From the NCBI GenBank assembly GCA_021792185.1, contig JAJYVD010000001.1, positions 136,623-200,622 on the forward strand: a DNA stretch of 64,000 nt, read 5' to 3'. Positions 36,568 through 45,612 of this stretch are shown here, piece by piece. Numbering within the stretch: position 1 is the first letter of the stretch; every line of letters starts with the position of its first letter. The notes beneath the pieces were generated by a model that was not told the origin of the DNA, did no database searches, and worked only from the letters and a program-made list of their open reading frames with translations. The translations under genes were made by a program, and so were the position numbers. Origin of the DNA: Nitrospirota bacterium (GTDB taxonomy: Bacteria; Nitrospirota; Thermodesulfovibrionia; Thermodesulfovibrionales; Dissulfurispiraceae).

Positions 36568-37785
36568 ATGGATAGACTCATTAGAATAATATCTCAATCA
36601 GTCAGGGCAGTAAGGGCATTCAAACTCCGAACCTTTTTCTGCCTTATCAGTGTGGCGCTCGGCATATCTGCCATAACAATCATTGTAGCGGCAACCGAAG
36701 GGGCGTATAAAAAGGCGTTTCAGATCGTGGCGCGGTTCGGGCCCGACTCCCTGATGGTAGGCAGCGGCGGCGAAGAAGCGAGAGCGATAGGTCTCAGGCA
36801 AAAAACATTGACCCTCGAAGACGTGGAAGCTGCGGCTCAAGCATTCCACAGCGCCTATCTTGTGGTTCCGATGACCTCGGTAAATGATGTCAACGTATCT
36901 TACAAGGATAAAAAATTCCAGACGCGTATAGTAGTAGGCTCGACAAACGATTACAGCCGCGCATGGACATGGCCGGTAATACAGGGATCGGATTTTACGG
37001 AAGACGATGTAAAAGGATTGAGAAACGTAGGGCTGATAGGACAGCACCTTGTAAGAGAGCTATTCGGCAGCGAAGACCCTGTGGGGAAATATATTCTTGT
37101 CAAAGGCATGTCCGTTCAAATAGTCGGCGTGTTATCCGAACGTGGAGTATCCGCTTCAGGCTTCAACCTCGATGACAGGATTATCCTGCCCATCAGCACT
37201 GTAATGAGAAAGCTCCAGAACGAAACAAAATATGTATCTTCATTCAGGATAAGGTTCGCCGATCAGGAAAACCTTTACTCGCATCTGGAAGAAGTGAGGT
37301 CATTCCTGAGGCAGAGGCACAAGCTCCCTGAAAACGAGCCGGACGATTTCAGGATTGTTTCTCCCAAAGAGATAGTAAACTTCCTCGTTGCGCTTACAGG
37401 CTCTCTCGTAATATTTTTGGGTATTACCGGGGTCATAACATTGACTGTTGCGGGTTTTGTCCTCGCAAATCTATTTCTCCTGTCGGTAAAGGAAAGAACC
37501 GCTGAAATAGGCATAAGAAGAGCCACCGGCGCGAAACGAAGAGATATACTCATGCAGTTTTTAGGGGAGTCGGTGATAATTACAACCGCAGGCGGCATAT
37601 TCGGCTTTATATTAGGAGTAGCATCATCCAAACTGCTTATGCTGATAGCGGACTTCCCAATACATTTTTCATGGAAGGCGTTTGCGATAGGAATGCTGCT
37701 CTCATGGGTAATCGGGATCGGCTTCGGTTTGCAGCCCGCCAACCGGGCGGCAAATCTGAAACCTATCGAGGCGATAAGGGGATAA
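36568..37785 (+). CDS. MacB/FtsX-type ABC transporter permease
   Basis: 405 residues. One membrane segment near 20-45 (FFCLISVALGISAITIIV), a periplasmic MacB_PCD domain of about 200 residues, then the FtsX domain with three membrane segments at about 270-400 including ERTAEIGIRRATGAKRRDILMQFLGES. The family moves peptides, antibiotics or lipoproteins with a separate ATPase. No ATPase or membrane-fusion gene lies nearby. The next gene is a paralogue of the same length, so the two may form a heterodimer. Starts with ATG after AGAAG. Confidence 0.85.
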   Translation: MDRLIRIISQSVRAVRAFKLRTFFCLISVALGISAITIIVAATEGAYKKAFQIVARFGPDSLMVGSGGEEARAIGLRQKTLTLEDVEAAAQAFHSAYLVVPMTSVNDVNVSYKDKKFQTRIVVGSTNDYSRAWTWPVIQGSDFTEDDVKGLRNVGLIGQHLVRELFGSEDPVGKYILVKGMSVQIVGVLSERGVSASGFNLDDRIILPISTVMRKLQNETKYVSSFRIRFADQENLYSHLEEVRSFLRQRHKLPENEPDDFRIVSPKEIVNFLVALTGSLVIFLGITGVITLTVAGFVLANLFLLSVKERTAEIGIRRATGAKRRDILMQFLGESVIITTAGGIFGFILGVASSKLLMLIADFPIHFSWKAFAIGMLLSWVIGIGFGLQPANRAANLKPIEAIRG

Positions 37786-37796
37786 AAACAGTGGTA

Positions 37797-37925
37797 AAGA
37801 CAGGACATAGTATTGTAGCGGTTTCAGCAGCTCGATGTTTTGCCGTGATGGCGAAACAGAGCTGGTGCCTCGGAGACGAACATGGATGTTCGTCGAGAAT
37901 GAGCGGAAATACTATGTCCTGTCTT
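37797..37925. repeat. structured repeat family I, copy A
   Basis: 129 bases between the two permease genes. Ends AAGACAGGACATAGTATT and AATACTATGTCCTGTCTT pair perfectly over 18 bases. Inside are three stems: CAGCTC/GAGCTG, GTTTTGCC/GGCGAAAC around the loop GTGAT, and GAACA/TGTTC. Copies B (54.4 kb) and C (53.1 kb) share the core, and pairing is kept where bases differ. The element ends about 33 bases before the next start codon. Confidence 0.85.
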
Positions 37926-37957
37926 ATGATAACGAAAAATTTCGAAGAGGATTCTCT

Positions 37958-39181
37958 GTGAAAAGAATAGTTTTGAATACAAAAATCGCATGGAGGTCAT
38001 TGTGCAACTTCAAGCTGCGGACTTTCCTTGCCATACTCGGAGTGTTTTTAGGCACATTTTCGTTAATGGTCGTTTCCAACCTTTCACGCTCCCTGGCACA
38101 AAAAACAGAAATGGAGATAGAGAGCCTCGGCAAAAATCTTCTCATAGTCAGAAGCGGTATTGTAAGGAGATTCGCATCAGGAACGCGGCTGATAAGCGAA
38201 GCCACGAATCTCACGCTGCAGGACGCTCGAACAATCGCCTCCGGCTCGCGTTTCGTACATGACATATCCCCTTCGGGCAATAAGCCCTTTCCTGTCAGAT
38301 ACGGCAACGTCACGCTCGCTTCGGTACTGACCGTTGGGGCGATGCCTAACTATACTGAAATAAGAAACTTCAATGTAAAAGAAGGGAGCTTTATCACAGA
38401 AACCGATAATACAGATATCAATAAAGTCGCGGTCCTCGGCAGAAGGGTCGCGGATAAGCTCTTCGGAGACGAAAATCCCATCGGGAAGCATATTCTTATT
38501 TACAGGGTTCCATGCCAGGTGATAGGGATAATGGAAGAAAAAGGCGTGGACATCTCCGGCGTAGATCAGGATAACCAGATATTCATACCTCTGAATACTT
38601 ATTTGAGGAGGTTCGTAAATAAAGACTTCGTGAACAGCATACATGTCCAGGTCATAAACGACAAATCCATCTCCGAAGCAAGGGCCGAAATAGAAAATAT
38701 TTTAAGGAAAAGGCATAAGATCAAATCCGGCCAAAAGGATGATTTCACGGTTATAGACCTGAAGGACGTGATGGCATTGAAAGCGCAGGCGACTTCTATG
38801 ATAACCGTTTTGGGCAGGATATCGGCGGCGATCTCATTCCTGATCGGTGGGCTCGGCATTCTTTCGATAATGATACTGATCGTCAATGAAAGGCGCGTTG
38901 AAATAGGTATCAGGCGCGCGATAGGGTCGAGGAAAAGGGATTTAATACTTCAGTTCCTGATGGAATCCTCCTTTATATCCTTCGGCGGCGGGTTGGTGGG
39001 GGTAATAATAGGTTTTATAGCAAGCGCAGTTATCTTTATTACATCGGATATTCCATTCACGATTTCGCTGACCGGCCTTTTATTATCTTTTGCAGCGTCG
39101 GTAACGGTAGGCATATTGGCAGGCATATATCCCTCAAAGAAGGCTACTATGATTCAGCCGGTGGACATAATAAGGTCATGA
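37958..39181 (+). CDS. MacB/FtsX-type ABC transporter permease (second copy)
   Basis: 407 residues from GTG 37958, chosen because GAAGAGGA lies six bases upstream and the length then equals the first permease. A longer frame begins at 37835 inside repeat copy A and would translate the repeat. The protein has a membrane segment near 20 (FLAILGVFLGTFSLMVV), a MacB-like periplasmic part, and an FtsX domain with ERRVEIGIRRAIGSRKRDLILQFLMESS. It ends overlapping the convergent DMT gene by a few bases. Confidence 0.85.
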   Translation: MKRIVLNTKIAWRSLCNFKLRTFLAILGVFLGTFSLMVVSNLSRSLAQKTEMEIESLGKNLLIVRSGIVRRFASGTRLISEATNLTLQDARTIASGSRFVHDISPSGNKPFPVRYGNVTLASVLTVGAMPNYTEIRNFNVKEGSFITETDNTDINKVAVLGRRVADKLFGDENPIGKHILIYRVPCQVIGIMEEKGVDISGVDQDNQIFIPLNTYLRRFVNKDFVNSIHVQVINDKSISEARAEIENILRKRHKIKSGQKDDFTVIDLKDVMALKAQATSMITVLGRISAAISFLIGGLGILSIMILIVNERRVEIGIRRAIGSRKRDLILQFLMESSFISFGGGLVGVIIGFIASAVIFITSDIPFTISLTGLLLSFAASVTVGILAGIYPSKKATMIQPVDIIRS

Positions 39182-40030
39182 TCTTATAGTCAGATACCCT
39201 GAAAACAATATCATAGCGCCGCCGATTATGGTCTTATAATCCACTGTTTCGTTTAAAAACAGCGCGCCTAAGAAAATCGCGCAAACGGGTTCTAAATAGC
39301 CGAGTATAGCTGTCCTGTTTGCGGTAACATCCCTCATTCCCCTGAAATAAAGAACCGGAGCTATGGTGGAGTGGACGATTCCCATTACGGCGAATGCCCA
39401 CCATGCGGAAGTTAAAGAGTTGAGGGGTTGGGGAGTAGAAAAAACGAATGGCGCTAAGACTGCGGCAATTATGAAATTCTGGAAAAACGTCAGGATGAGC
39501 GGATTGAAGTCCTTGGCCAATATCCGTATCAGAATTATCAGTATGGCGTAGGCAAAGCCTGAAAAGAGCCCTGCGAGAATACCGCCCGTATTTCTATCGC
39601 CGGCAGCGGCAAGTTTGAAAAGTTCGCCTGCTGAAACGCCGAGCATAACCCATAAACCTGCGGTAGCGACGGCGACGGCAAGCAGTATCTTCACCGTCAA
39701 ACGCTCCTTTAAAAAAACCGGCGCAAAAAAGGCGACTATGACAGGCGCGGTATAATGCGTCAATACCGCGTTGGCGATGGATGTGTGCTTATACGCGTAA
39801 AAAAAAGAAAAAGTATTAACAAGACTGACAAGCCCGAGAGCCAAAAAATTAGCGATATTTTTCCCCTTAGGCATTTCACTCCTGAATTCCTTTTTCGAAA
39901 GGACAGAACCGGTCAGCAATACGGATATAACGCAGGAGAAAAACATCAATACATGCACAGGCATCCCGGAAAATTTTATGACAATGCCGAGAGAACTCCA
40001 GAGGAAAATAGCGGCAAGTATGTAAATCAT
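39176..40030 (-). CDS. DMT-family transporter (EamA)
   Basis: 284 residues with about ten membrane segments in two EamA repeats. Typical marks are IFLWSSLGIVIKF at the start, SLVNTFSFFYAYKHTSIANAVLTHYTAPVIVAFFAPVFLKERLT at the end of repeat one, and AVMGIVHSTIAPVLYFRGMRDVTANRTAILGYLEPVCAIFLGALFLNE in repeat two. Members export or import amino acids, nucleotide-related compounds or other metabolites across the inner membrane. The substrate cannot be told. It converges on the permease genes. Confidence 0.86.
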   Translation of the reverse strand: MIYILAAIFLWSSLGIVIKFSGMPVHVLMFFSCVISVLLTGSVLSKKEFRSEMPKGKNIANFLALGLVSLVNTFSFFYAYKHTSIANAVLTHYTAPVIVAFFAPVFLKERLTVKILLAVAVATAGLWVMLGVSAGELFKLAAAGDRNTGGILAGLFSGFAYAILIILIRILAKDFNPLILTFFQNFIIAAVLAPFVFSTPQPLNSLTSAWWAFAVMGIVHSTIAPVLYFRGMRDVTANRTAILGYLEPVCAIFLGALFLNETVDYKTIIGGAMILFSGYLTIRS

Positions 40031-40031
40031 A

Positions 40032-40606
40032 TTACTTTATCTTGGCCAGCATCTTGATAAATTCTTTTAAAAGCTCGGGATCGTAATCGTTTTTTTCTCT
40101 TGAGATAATTGTGAGCGCGCCATAAGGGGTATTAGAGGCTTTGAAGAGACGAGGCGTCGTTAATGAATCGTAGCAGTCGGCGATAGCGGTTATCCGGCCT
40201 GGAAGCTTTATTTCGCTATCGTGCAGTTTCATGGGGTAGCCTTTCCCTGTGAGTTTCTCATGGTGCTGCAAAATTGCATCAAAGGATTCATTGGGGACTT
40301 CTTTATTTCCGCGTAAAATCTTTTCGCCTTCCACCACGACGAGCGGCTCTCGGCCCGCAATAAAAATTGTCCCAGGATCGAAGCCTTATCCTTATCGACA
40401 TAGAGTTCGGATATGCCTTTGCCGTTCAAGTATTCCAGTGCTAAATTCGAAAACACGGTCCCCTTGCCGTACAAAGGTTTCATCACGTCTTTGTCTTTTA
40501 CAAAAATATCAAAGGGCAATATGCTTCCCACAGGCAGGCTATCCGCCTTGAGCGGCACATAATTTTTATCGCCGTCTTCGTCGATTATTTTATATGTCGT
40601 TCCCAT
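40032..40606 (-). pseudogene. broken HD-GYP protein, HD half deleted
   Basis: From ATG 40606 the first part encodes an N-terminal HD-GYP-associated region (PFDIFVKDKDVMKPLYGKGTVFSNLALEYL, ELYVDKDKASILGQFL). The frame then changes, and the last 100 residues match the C-terminal half of an HD-GYP domain (GEKILRGNKEV, HHEKLTGKGYP, AIADCYDSLTT). Compared with the intact neighbour about 170 residues, including HDIGK, are missing between the two parts. It therefore cannot hydrolyse cyclic di-GMP. It is divergent from its intact paralogue at 40686-41741. Confidence 0.78.
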
Positions 40607-40685
40607 TATAAGTTTCCCGAAATAATTGCAAATACTATGATAAAATATATATGAAATCACAAAAAATAGCAAAATTATCAATATT

Positions 40686-41741
40686 ATGGTTACAAAGTAC
40701 AGAATAATAAACGATAGGGATTCCGGCATATTGAAAGAGCCGGATAAGGCAAAGGAACAAAAAGACTCTTTCCTTGAAGACCCCCTGGCTTTCAAGGAGT
40801 ATTCATTTCATAAGGAAGAGCATTATCTGATAGACAAAACCGTTCTTACGCCTGAAAAGGAAATTTTCTTCAACATCTACAGAATGGATAGGTTTAATAT
40901 TTTCCCTGTAATCGAGGCTTCTAAAAAACAGCCTTCTAAAATAGACAGCCAATTATTGAATTTTGCCGGAGACTTTGTTATTAAAAAATCCGATATTCCG
41001 CTTTATCACGATTATCTCCTCTCTCTCACGGAACTTTCCGATCCCTCCGAAGAAGGCAAAATCAAGACAATCATGATAAGAGAGAATTCAAAACTGATAA
41101 TGAAAGATCTCCTTGACGATCCCCGAAGCGGAAAAAAGATAAAAGAGTCGAAGATAATGGTAAATAATATGGTCGACTGCATCCTGCAGAACAGAGACGC
41201 TATATACAGTATGCTCTCTTTGAAAAACTACGACTATTACACATATACCCATTCCGTCAATGTAGCCGTCTTATCCGTAGGGTTGGGCGTCGCAATAGAC
41301 CTCAAAAGGAACGATGTCGAAAAACTCGGCACAGGCGCTTTGCTGCATGACATCGGTAAAAGCGCTATTTCCCACGAAATCCTTAACAAACAGGGGAAAC
41401 TCGATTCAAAAGAATACCTGATTATGCGTAACCATGTAACCGAAGGCGAAAAAATTCTCCGCACCCATAAAGAGGTATCGGAGGAATCATTTGACGCGGT
41501 TTTACAGCACCATGAAAAACTCACAGGGAAAGGCTACCCCATGAAACTGCAAGATGGTGAAATAAAACTCTTCGGCAGGATAACGGCCATTGCGGACTGC
41601 TATGATGCCCTGACAACACGGCGCCCATACAAGCCGGCATTTACGCCGTTCAATGCATTATCGATCGTTGCGAAAGAGACGGGGAATTACGACCCTGAAC
41701 TTTTAGGTGTCTTCATTAAAATGCTCGGCAAAATAAAATAA
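40686..41741 (+). CDS. HD-GYP domain phosphodiesterase-like protein
   Basis: 351 residues. The N-terminal 150 residues resemble the region that precedes HD-GYP domains (IFPVIEASKKQPSK, FVIKKSDIPLYHDYL). The HD-GYP domain follows at about 175-350 with [30 protein letters not shown] and HHEKLTGKGYP. All the metal-site and GYP motifs are present. Such proteins cleave cyclic di-GMP in the cytoplasm and control motility or biofilm. No receiver or sensor domain is seen. The ribosome site is weak. Confidence 0.87.
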   Translation: MVTKYRIINDRDSGILKEPDKAKEQKDSFLEDPLAFKEYSFHKEEHYLIDKTVLTPEKEIFFNIYRMDRFNIFPVIEASKKQPSKIDSQLLNFAGDFVIKKSDIPLYHDYLLSLTELSDPSEEGKIKTIMIRENSKLIMKDLLDDPRSGKKIKESKIMVNNMVDCILQNRDAIYSMLSLKNYDYYTYTHSVNVAVLSVGLGVAIDLKRNDVEKLGTGALLHDIGKSAISHEILNKQGKLDSKEYLIMRNHVTEGEKILRTHKEVSEESFDAVLQHHEKLTGKGYPMKLQDGEIKLFGRITAIADCYDALTTRRPYKPAFTPFNALSIVAKETGNYDPELLGVFIKMLGKIK

Positions 41742-41797
41742 GGCAATAGGCACCGGGCTAAAGGCTATAGACAATATAACCAAGGATTGTAAAATTA

Positions 41798-43044
41798 ATG
41801 AATCTCTTTGAAGACGAACAAAAAACTATACCGGACAGCAGCGCTCCCCTCGCCTATCGCATGTGTCCCGGAACCATCGAGGAATACGCCGGACAGGAGC
41901 ATATCCTCGGCAAGGGCAAGCTCCTCAGAAGGGCGATAGAGGCCGACAGGGTAACATCCCTGGTTTTATACGGCCCTCCGGGCACCGGCAAAACAGCTCT
42001 CGCAAAAGTAATAGCGGCAAAGACGAATGCCCGCTTTGAATGGCTTAATGCGGCCACAGCAAGCCTTGATGACCTAAGAAAAATCATTCAGTCCGCGCGG
42101 ATGAGAAAAGCGAAGGGCATACGCACTATTTTATTTCTGGATGAAATACACAGGTTCAACAAGCTCCAGCAGGACGCCCTTCTGCCTGATGTCGAAGAGG
42201 GCAACATCACGCTAATAGCGGCAACTGTGGAGAATCCGTTCTTTTACGTGAACTCGGCGCTGCTTTCGAGGAGTCAGGTATTCGAATTAAAACCGCTTTC
42301 CATAGAAAACATCTTCAACCTTCTGAAAAATGCGCTTCATGACAAAGGGCGCGGCCTCGGCAATTTAAATATAACCGCGGATGATGCCGCGTTAAAACAT
42401 ATCGCGAAGATGTCGGACGGCGATGCGCGCAAGGCATTGTCATCCCTTGAGATTGCAGCCCTTACCACCCATCCGGACGAAAAAGGCGGCATACATGTAA
42501 CATTCAGGCTGCAGAGGAATCCATTCAGAAAAAGGCGATAGTCTATGACAAAAAAGGGGATCAGCATTACGATACAATATCGGCCTTTATAAAAAGCATG
42601 CGGGGATCGGACGCCGATGCGGCAGTATACTACCTTGCAAAAATGCTGTACGCGGGCGAAGACCCGCGATTCATTGCGCGACGGATTGTCATATGCGCAT
42701 CCGAGGACGTAGGCAACGCGGACCCGACTGCTCTGGTCATCGCTACATCCGCGTTAAGGGCTGTGGAGTTTATAGGAATGCCTGAGGCACGGATTCCCCT
42801 CGCGCAGGCTGCTATATACATTGCAAAAGCGCCCAAGAGCAATGCCTGCTATAAGGCGATAGAGGCGGCATTAGAGGATATAAAGAATGAGCAAACAATG
42901 GAAGTCCCCGGACATTTAAAAGACAGCCATTATCCGGGGGCAAAGAAACTGGGACACGGCAAGGGCTACAAATATCCCCACGATTACGGCGGACAGGTAG
43001 AGCAGGAGTATCTTCCTGATAAGAAAAAATATTATAATCCTTAA
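41798..43044 (+). pseudogene. rarA: replication-associated recombination protein A, frameshifted
   Basis: Two frames together give a full RarA/MgsA (about 415 residues). The first part (to 42541) has RMCPGTIEEYAGQEHILGKGKLL, Walker A GPPGTGKTA and Walker [10 protein letters not shown]. The second (from about 42510) continues AAEESIQKKAIVYDKKGD and then RGSDADAAVYYLAKMLYAGEDPRFIARR, CASEDVGNADP. One base is missing near 42510 (TTC-AG-GCTGCAGAGG). RarA is an AAA+ ATPase acting at stalled forks. The rest of the gene is well kept, so either the mutation is recent or it is a sequence error. Confidence 0.85.
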
Positions 43045-43080
43045 ATGAGTTAGACAGCACGGAGGAATTTTAGAAGATCC

Positions 43081-43578
43081 TTACGCTACGATATCCTCTA
43101 TAATTTTAAACTTCTCCTTCAATGCCGTTTCGACTACATCGGGCACAAGTCCTTTTACCGAACCTCCGAAGGAAGAAACCTCTTTGACGATTGTCGATGT
43201 AATAAACGAAAATTCTTCCGAAGGCATCATAAAAACCGTCTCTACCTGCGTATCGAGCCTCCTGTTCATTAATGCCATCTGAAGTTCGTATTCAAAATCG
43301 GAGATGGCCCTCAGCCCTCTTATAATGGCGACGCCGCCCTTATCCTTTACATAGCTCACAAGAAGCCCGTTAAACGCCTCTGCCCTTACATTCCGGCAAT
43401 CCCTGACCGATTGCCTTATGAGTCCAAGCCGTTCCTCAAGGGTAAAGAGCGGCTGTTTCTTAGGGCTTAGAGCAACGGCTATTATCAGTTCGTCAAATAT
43501 CCTCAATCCCCTCTCTATGAGGTCAAGGTGTCCGTTTGTTATGGGATCGAATGTTCCGGGATAGATGCCTAATTTCAT
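43081..43578 (-). CDS. coaD: phosphopantetheine adenylyltransferase
   Basis: 165 residues, the usual length. The nucleotidyltransferase head IYPGTFDPITNGHLDLIERG holds the TxGH-type site. Further motifs are RSVRDCRNVRAEAFNGLLVSY, IIRGLRAISDFEYELQMALMNRRL and FSFITSTIVKEVSSFGGSV. CoaD transfers AMP from ATP to phosphopantetheine, the fourth step of coenzyme A synthesis. Its start overlaps the end of rsmD by 4 bases, a pairing seen in many bacteria. Confidence 0.95.
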   Translation of the reverse strand: MKLGIYPGTFDPITNGHLDLIERGLRIFDELIIAVALSPKKQPLFTLEERLGLIRQSVRDCRNVRAEAFNGLLVSYVKDKGGVAIIRGLRAISDFEYELQMALMNRRLDTQVETVFMMPSEEFSFITSTIVKEVSSFGGSVKGLVPDVVETALKEKFKIIEDIVA

Positions 43579-44171
43579 ACCAGCTCCTTTCTGTAAAGAG
43601 TTAAAGATGTATCTCCGTATTTATATATCTTCATAAGTTTTAAACTCCCCATTTCATGAGCCAATGGCTTTTTAGAAGAGTGCTCTGCTATAACAACTCC
43701 ATTATCCCTTAAAACGGCTTTTTCGTCAATCAAAGGCAGGATTACATCTATTTCTCCGGAGGCATATGGGGGATCGACAAAGATAATATCGAAAGAATCT
43801 GGAGTTTGGAGTTTAGAGTTTGGAGTTAAAAAATTATTTATAAAATTAGATGCCCTGTCTTTAATAATCACTGCCCTGTCTTTGAAAGCAAACTTTTCTA
43901 TTAGTTCTTTTATAATATTAACTCTCAAAGAATTGTCATCGACAAAAACCGCCTTGCCCGCGCCTCTGCTCAACGCCTCGATGCCGACCGCGCCCGTTCC
44001 CGCGTAAAGATCTAAAAATGCGGCATCTATTATTCTTTCCCCGAGAATATTAAAGATTGCCTGTCTTACTTTAGCAGAGGTCGGCCTGAGTTCGTCGCCC
44101 TCTCCTTTTTGAGTAAAAGCCTTTTTAACGCCGACTTTCCTGCCTTTTGCCGCTCCGCCGGATATTCTCAT
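43575..44171 (-). CDS. rsmD: 16S rRNA (guanine966-N2)-methyltransferase
   Basis: 198 residues. MRISGGAAKGRKV at the head, RPTSAKVRQAIFNILG, SAM motif FLDLYAGTGAVGIEALSRG and catalytic FVDPPYAS all match RsmD. It methylates the N2 of G966 in 16S rRNA. A short stretch near residues 115-125 (NNFLTPNSKLQTPDS) reads like an inserted low-complexity linker before the DPPY strand; its DNA is a small repeat of GGAGTTTGGAGTTTAGAGTT type. It is coupled to coaD. Confidence 0.92.
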   Translation of the reverse strand: MRISGGAAKGRKVGVKKAFTQKGEGDELRPTSAKVRQAIFNILGERIIDAAFLDLYAGTGAVGIEALSRGAGKAVFVDDNSLRVNIIKELIEKFAFKDRAVIIKDRASNFINNFLTPNSKLQTPDSFDIIFVDPPYASGEIDVILPLIDEKAVLRDNGVVIAEHSSKKPLAHEMGSLKLMKIYKYGDTSLTLYRKELV

Positions 44172-44770
44172 TTCCCTTTAGTTTCAGGCACTCCGCAGAC
44201 ATTGTTTTCGCAGTGTTTCAGGAGCGGCTGCGACAGTTTTCTTCTCAGGAATAAAATCTGTAAAATGGTTATAACGGCAGACACTATAAGGTTATAGTTA
44301 TAGCCGGACACTCCGAAAAGGTTCGGAATCACAGCCAACGGATAGACCATTAAAAGAAGCCATCCCTCATTGAACCTGAAGCAATACGCCTCTTTGCCGA
44401 CGAGACCGGCGCCGCCGGTAAGGGTAAGGCCAAGTCCCAGGAAAAACATTTTCCCCGCATAAAATGCATTGAGAGGCTGTATGAATACGCTGCTTATCTG
44501 AAGCGCTATGCCGGCAAAGGTCATCCTAAGTATGAAGCGTTTGATCTCGGCCTTCCATACAAGAAGATACATTGACGACAAGGCTATGCCGGCATTGAAT
44601 ATTGCAAACGGGATTACCTGTAATTTGGATTGCAGAGCGTAGAGGACGACAAACCCTATTGCGCCTATGGTCTGAAGCACATACCCTACCCTGTAAGTAA
44701 TGTCATACTTCCTCGGATAATATATGCCCGCTTCCTTAATCTGTTCTTCCAATGTAGGCCATTGTTCCAT
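44168..44770 (-). CDS. membrane protein of unknown function
   Basis: 200 residues from ATG 44770, preceded by AAAGGGGAAAG; an upstream in-frame start at 44842 lies inside a repeat and is rejected. The N-terminus MEQWPTLEEQIKEAGIYYPRKYDI is soluble; then about six hydrophobic segments follow (IGFVVLYALQSKL, FAIFNAGIALSSMYLLVW, KMFFLGLGLTLTGGAGLVG, GWLLLMVYPLAVI, LIVSAVITILQILFLRR). I do not recognise a family. The stop overlaps the rsmD start by 4 bases, so it is probably cotranscribed with rsmD and coaD. Confidence 0.7.
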   Translation of the reverse strand: MEQWPTLEEQIKEAGIYYPRKYDITYRVGYVLQTIGAIGFVVLYALQSKLQVIPFAIFNAGIALSSMYLLVWKAEIKRFILRMTFAGIALQISSVFIQPLNAFYAGKMFFLGLGLTLTGGAGLVGKEAYCFRFNEGWLLLMVYPLAVIPNLFGVSGYNYNLIVSAVITILQILFLRRKLSQPLLKHCENNVCGVPETKGK

Positions 44771-44789
44771 AGCGCTTTCCCCTTTATAA

Positions 44790-44952
44790 GAGTATGGGTG
44801 GTGCTGACTTGCAGCAAAATTTCTGGGTTCTCTGAGGGGCAAAGTAACGACTGCCCCTTACCTTGCACATAGCAAAACTATTATATTCTATTTTATGCAT
44901 AATCAAGCACTAACGACTAATTATTTTGCAAAAGTCAGTACTGCCCATACTC
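44790..44952. repeat. structured repeat family III, copy 2
   Basis: 163 bases between purN and the membrane protein gene. Ends GAGTATGGGTGGTGCTGACTT (complementary with wobbles) and AAAGTCAGTACTGCCCATACTC pair over about 21 bases, then GCAAAAT pairs with ATTTTGC. Inside, AGGGGCA...TGCCCCT forms a hairpin. The inner blocks AGCAAAATTTC and TTATTTTGCAAA are shared with copy 1 at 52.6 kb. Confidence 0.7.
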
Positions 44953-44957
44953 TCCCA

Positions 44958-45605
44958 CTATCTCAGCGGCGGATTTACAATGTATTCGTCCTTTAATTCG
45001 TATCCCTTGATCCTCACAACCCTGCCCTCTACACTCACCCTGCCCTCGGCGTAAAGCCTTATCGCCTCAGGAAATATCTTGTGCTCAAGTTTCAATATCC
45101 TTGCAGAAAGCGTCTCCTCCGTATCATCCGGAGACACAGGCACGGCAGCCTGAATTATCACGGGCCCCGTATCCATCCCCTCATCGACAAAATGCACAGT
45201 GCACCCGCTGATGCGAACCCCGTAATCAGCCGCCTGCTTCTGCCCGTGAAGTCCGGGGAAGGAAGGCAAAAGCGCGGGATGGATATTCATTATCTTATTC
45301 GGAAAGGCGTCTATCAACGGTTTGCGGACAATCCGCATAAAGCCTGCGAGAATAACGAGTTCAACGCCTCTTGCCTTTAACTCGTCTGCAATCTTTCTGA
45401 AAAAATCGTCTCTTGATTTAAAATCCTTTGGATTGATATAAAGAAATTCAATCGAATGTTTTTTTGCCCGCTCGACGGCATAGGCATCGGGATTATCGAC
45501 TATAAGCAGTTTGATTTGAGCATTGATTTTACCGGCTTCTATCTCGTCAATGATAGACTGAAAATTTGAGCCTCTCCCCGATGCCAAAATTCCGAGATTA
45601 AGCAT
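44958..45605 (-). CDS. purN: phosphoribosylglycinamide formyltransferase
   Basis: 215 residues. LGILASGRGSNFQSIIDEIEAG at the head, ELVILAGFMRIVRKPLI, the catalytic segment NIHPALLPSFPGLHGQ and GCTVHFVDEGMDTGPVIIQ contain the Asn, His and Asp of the formyltransferase site. It uses 10-formyl-tetrahydrofolate to formylate GAR in purine synthesis. The usual length is about 200-215. It lies 8 bases after hemE and may be cotranscribed with it. Confidence 0.94.
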   Translation of the reverse strand: MLNLGILASGRGSNFQSIIDEIEAGKINAQIKLLIVDNPDAYAVERAKKHSIEFLYINPKDFKSRDDFFRKIADELKARGVELVILAGFMRIVRKPLIDAFPNKIMNIHPALLPSFPGLHGQKQAADYGVRISGCTVHFVDEGMDTGPVIIQAAVPVSPDDTEETLSARILKLEHKIFPEAIRLYAEGRVSVEGRVVRIKGYELKDEYIVNPPLR

Positions 45606-45612
45606 ATACCCT

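Noticed and set aside
37835..37957. Upstream extension of the second permease (FCRDGETELVPRRRTW...)
   Set aside because: It translates repeat family I; the same peptide-like frame appears in copy B at 54.4 kb. The GTG at 37958 has a good ribosome site and gives the right length.
44821..44957. Possible riboswitch upstream of the membrane protein or purN
   Set aside because: The structure is explained as repeat family III, and I see no known riboswitch motif. It also lies downstream of the expected purN start.
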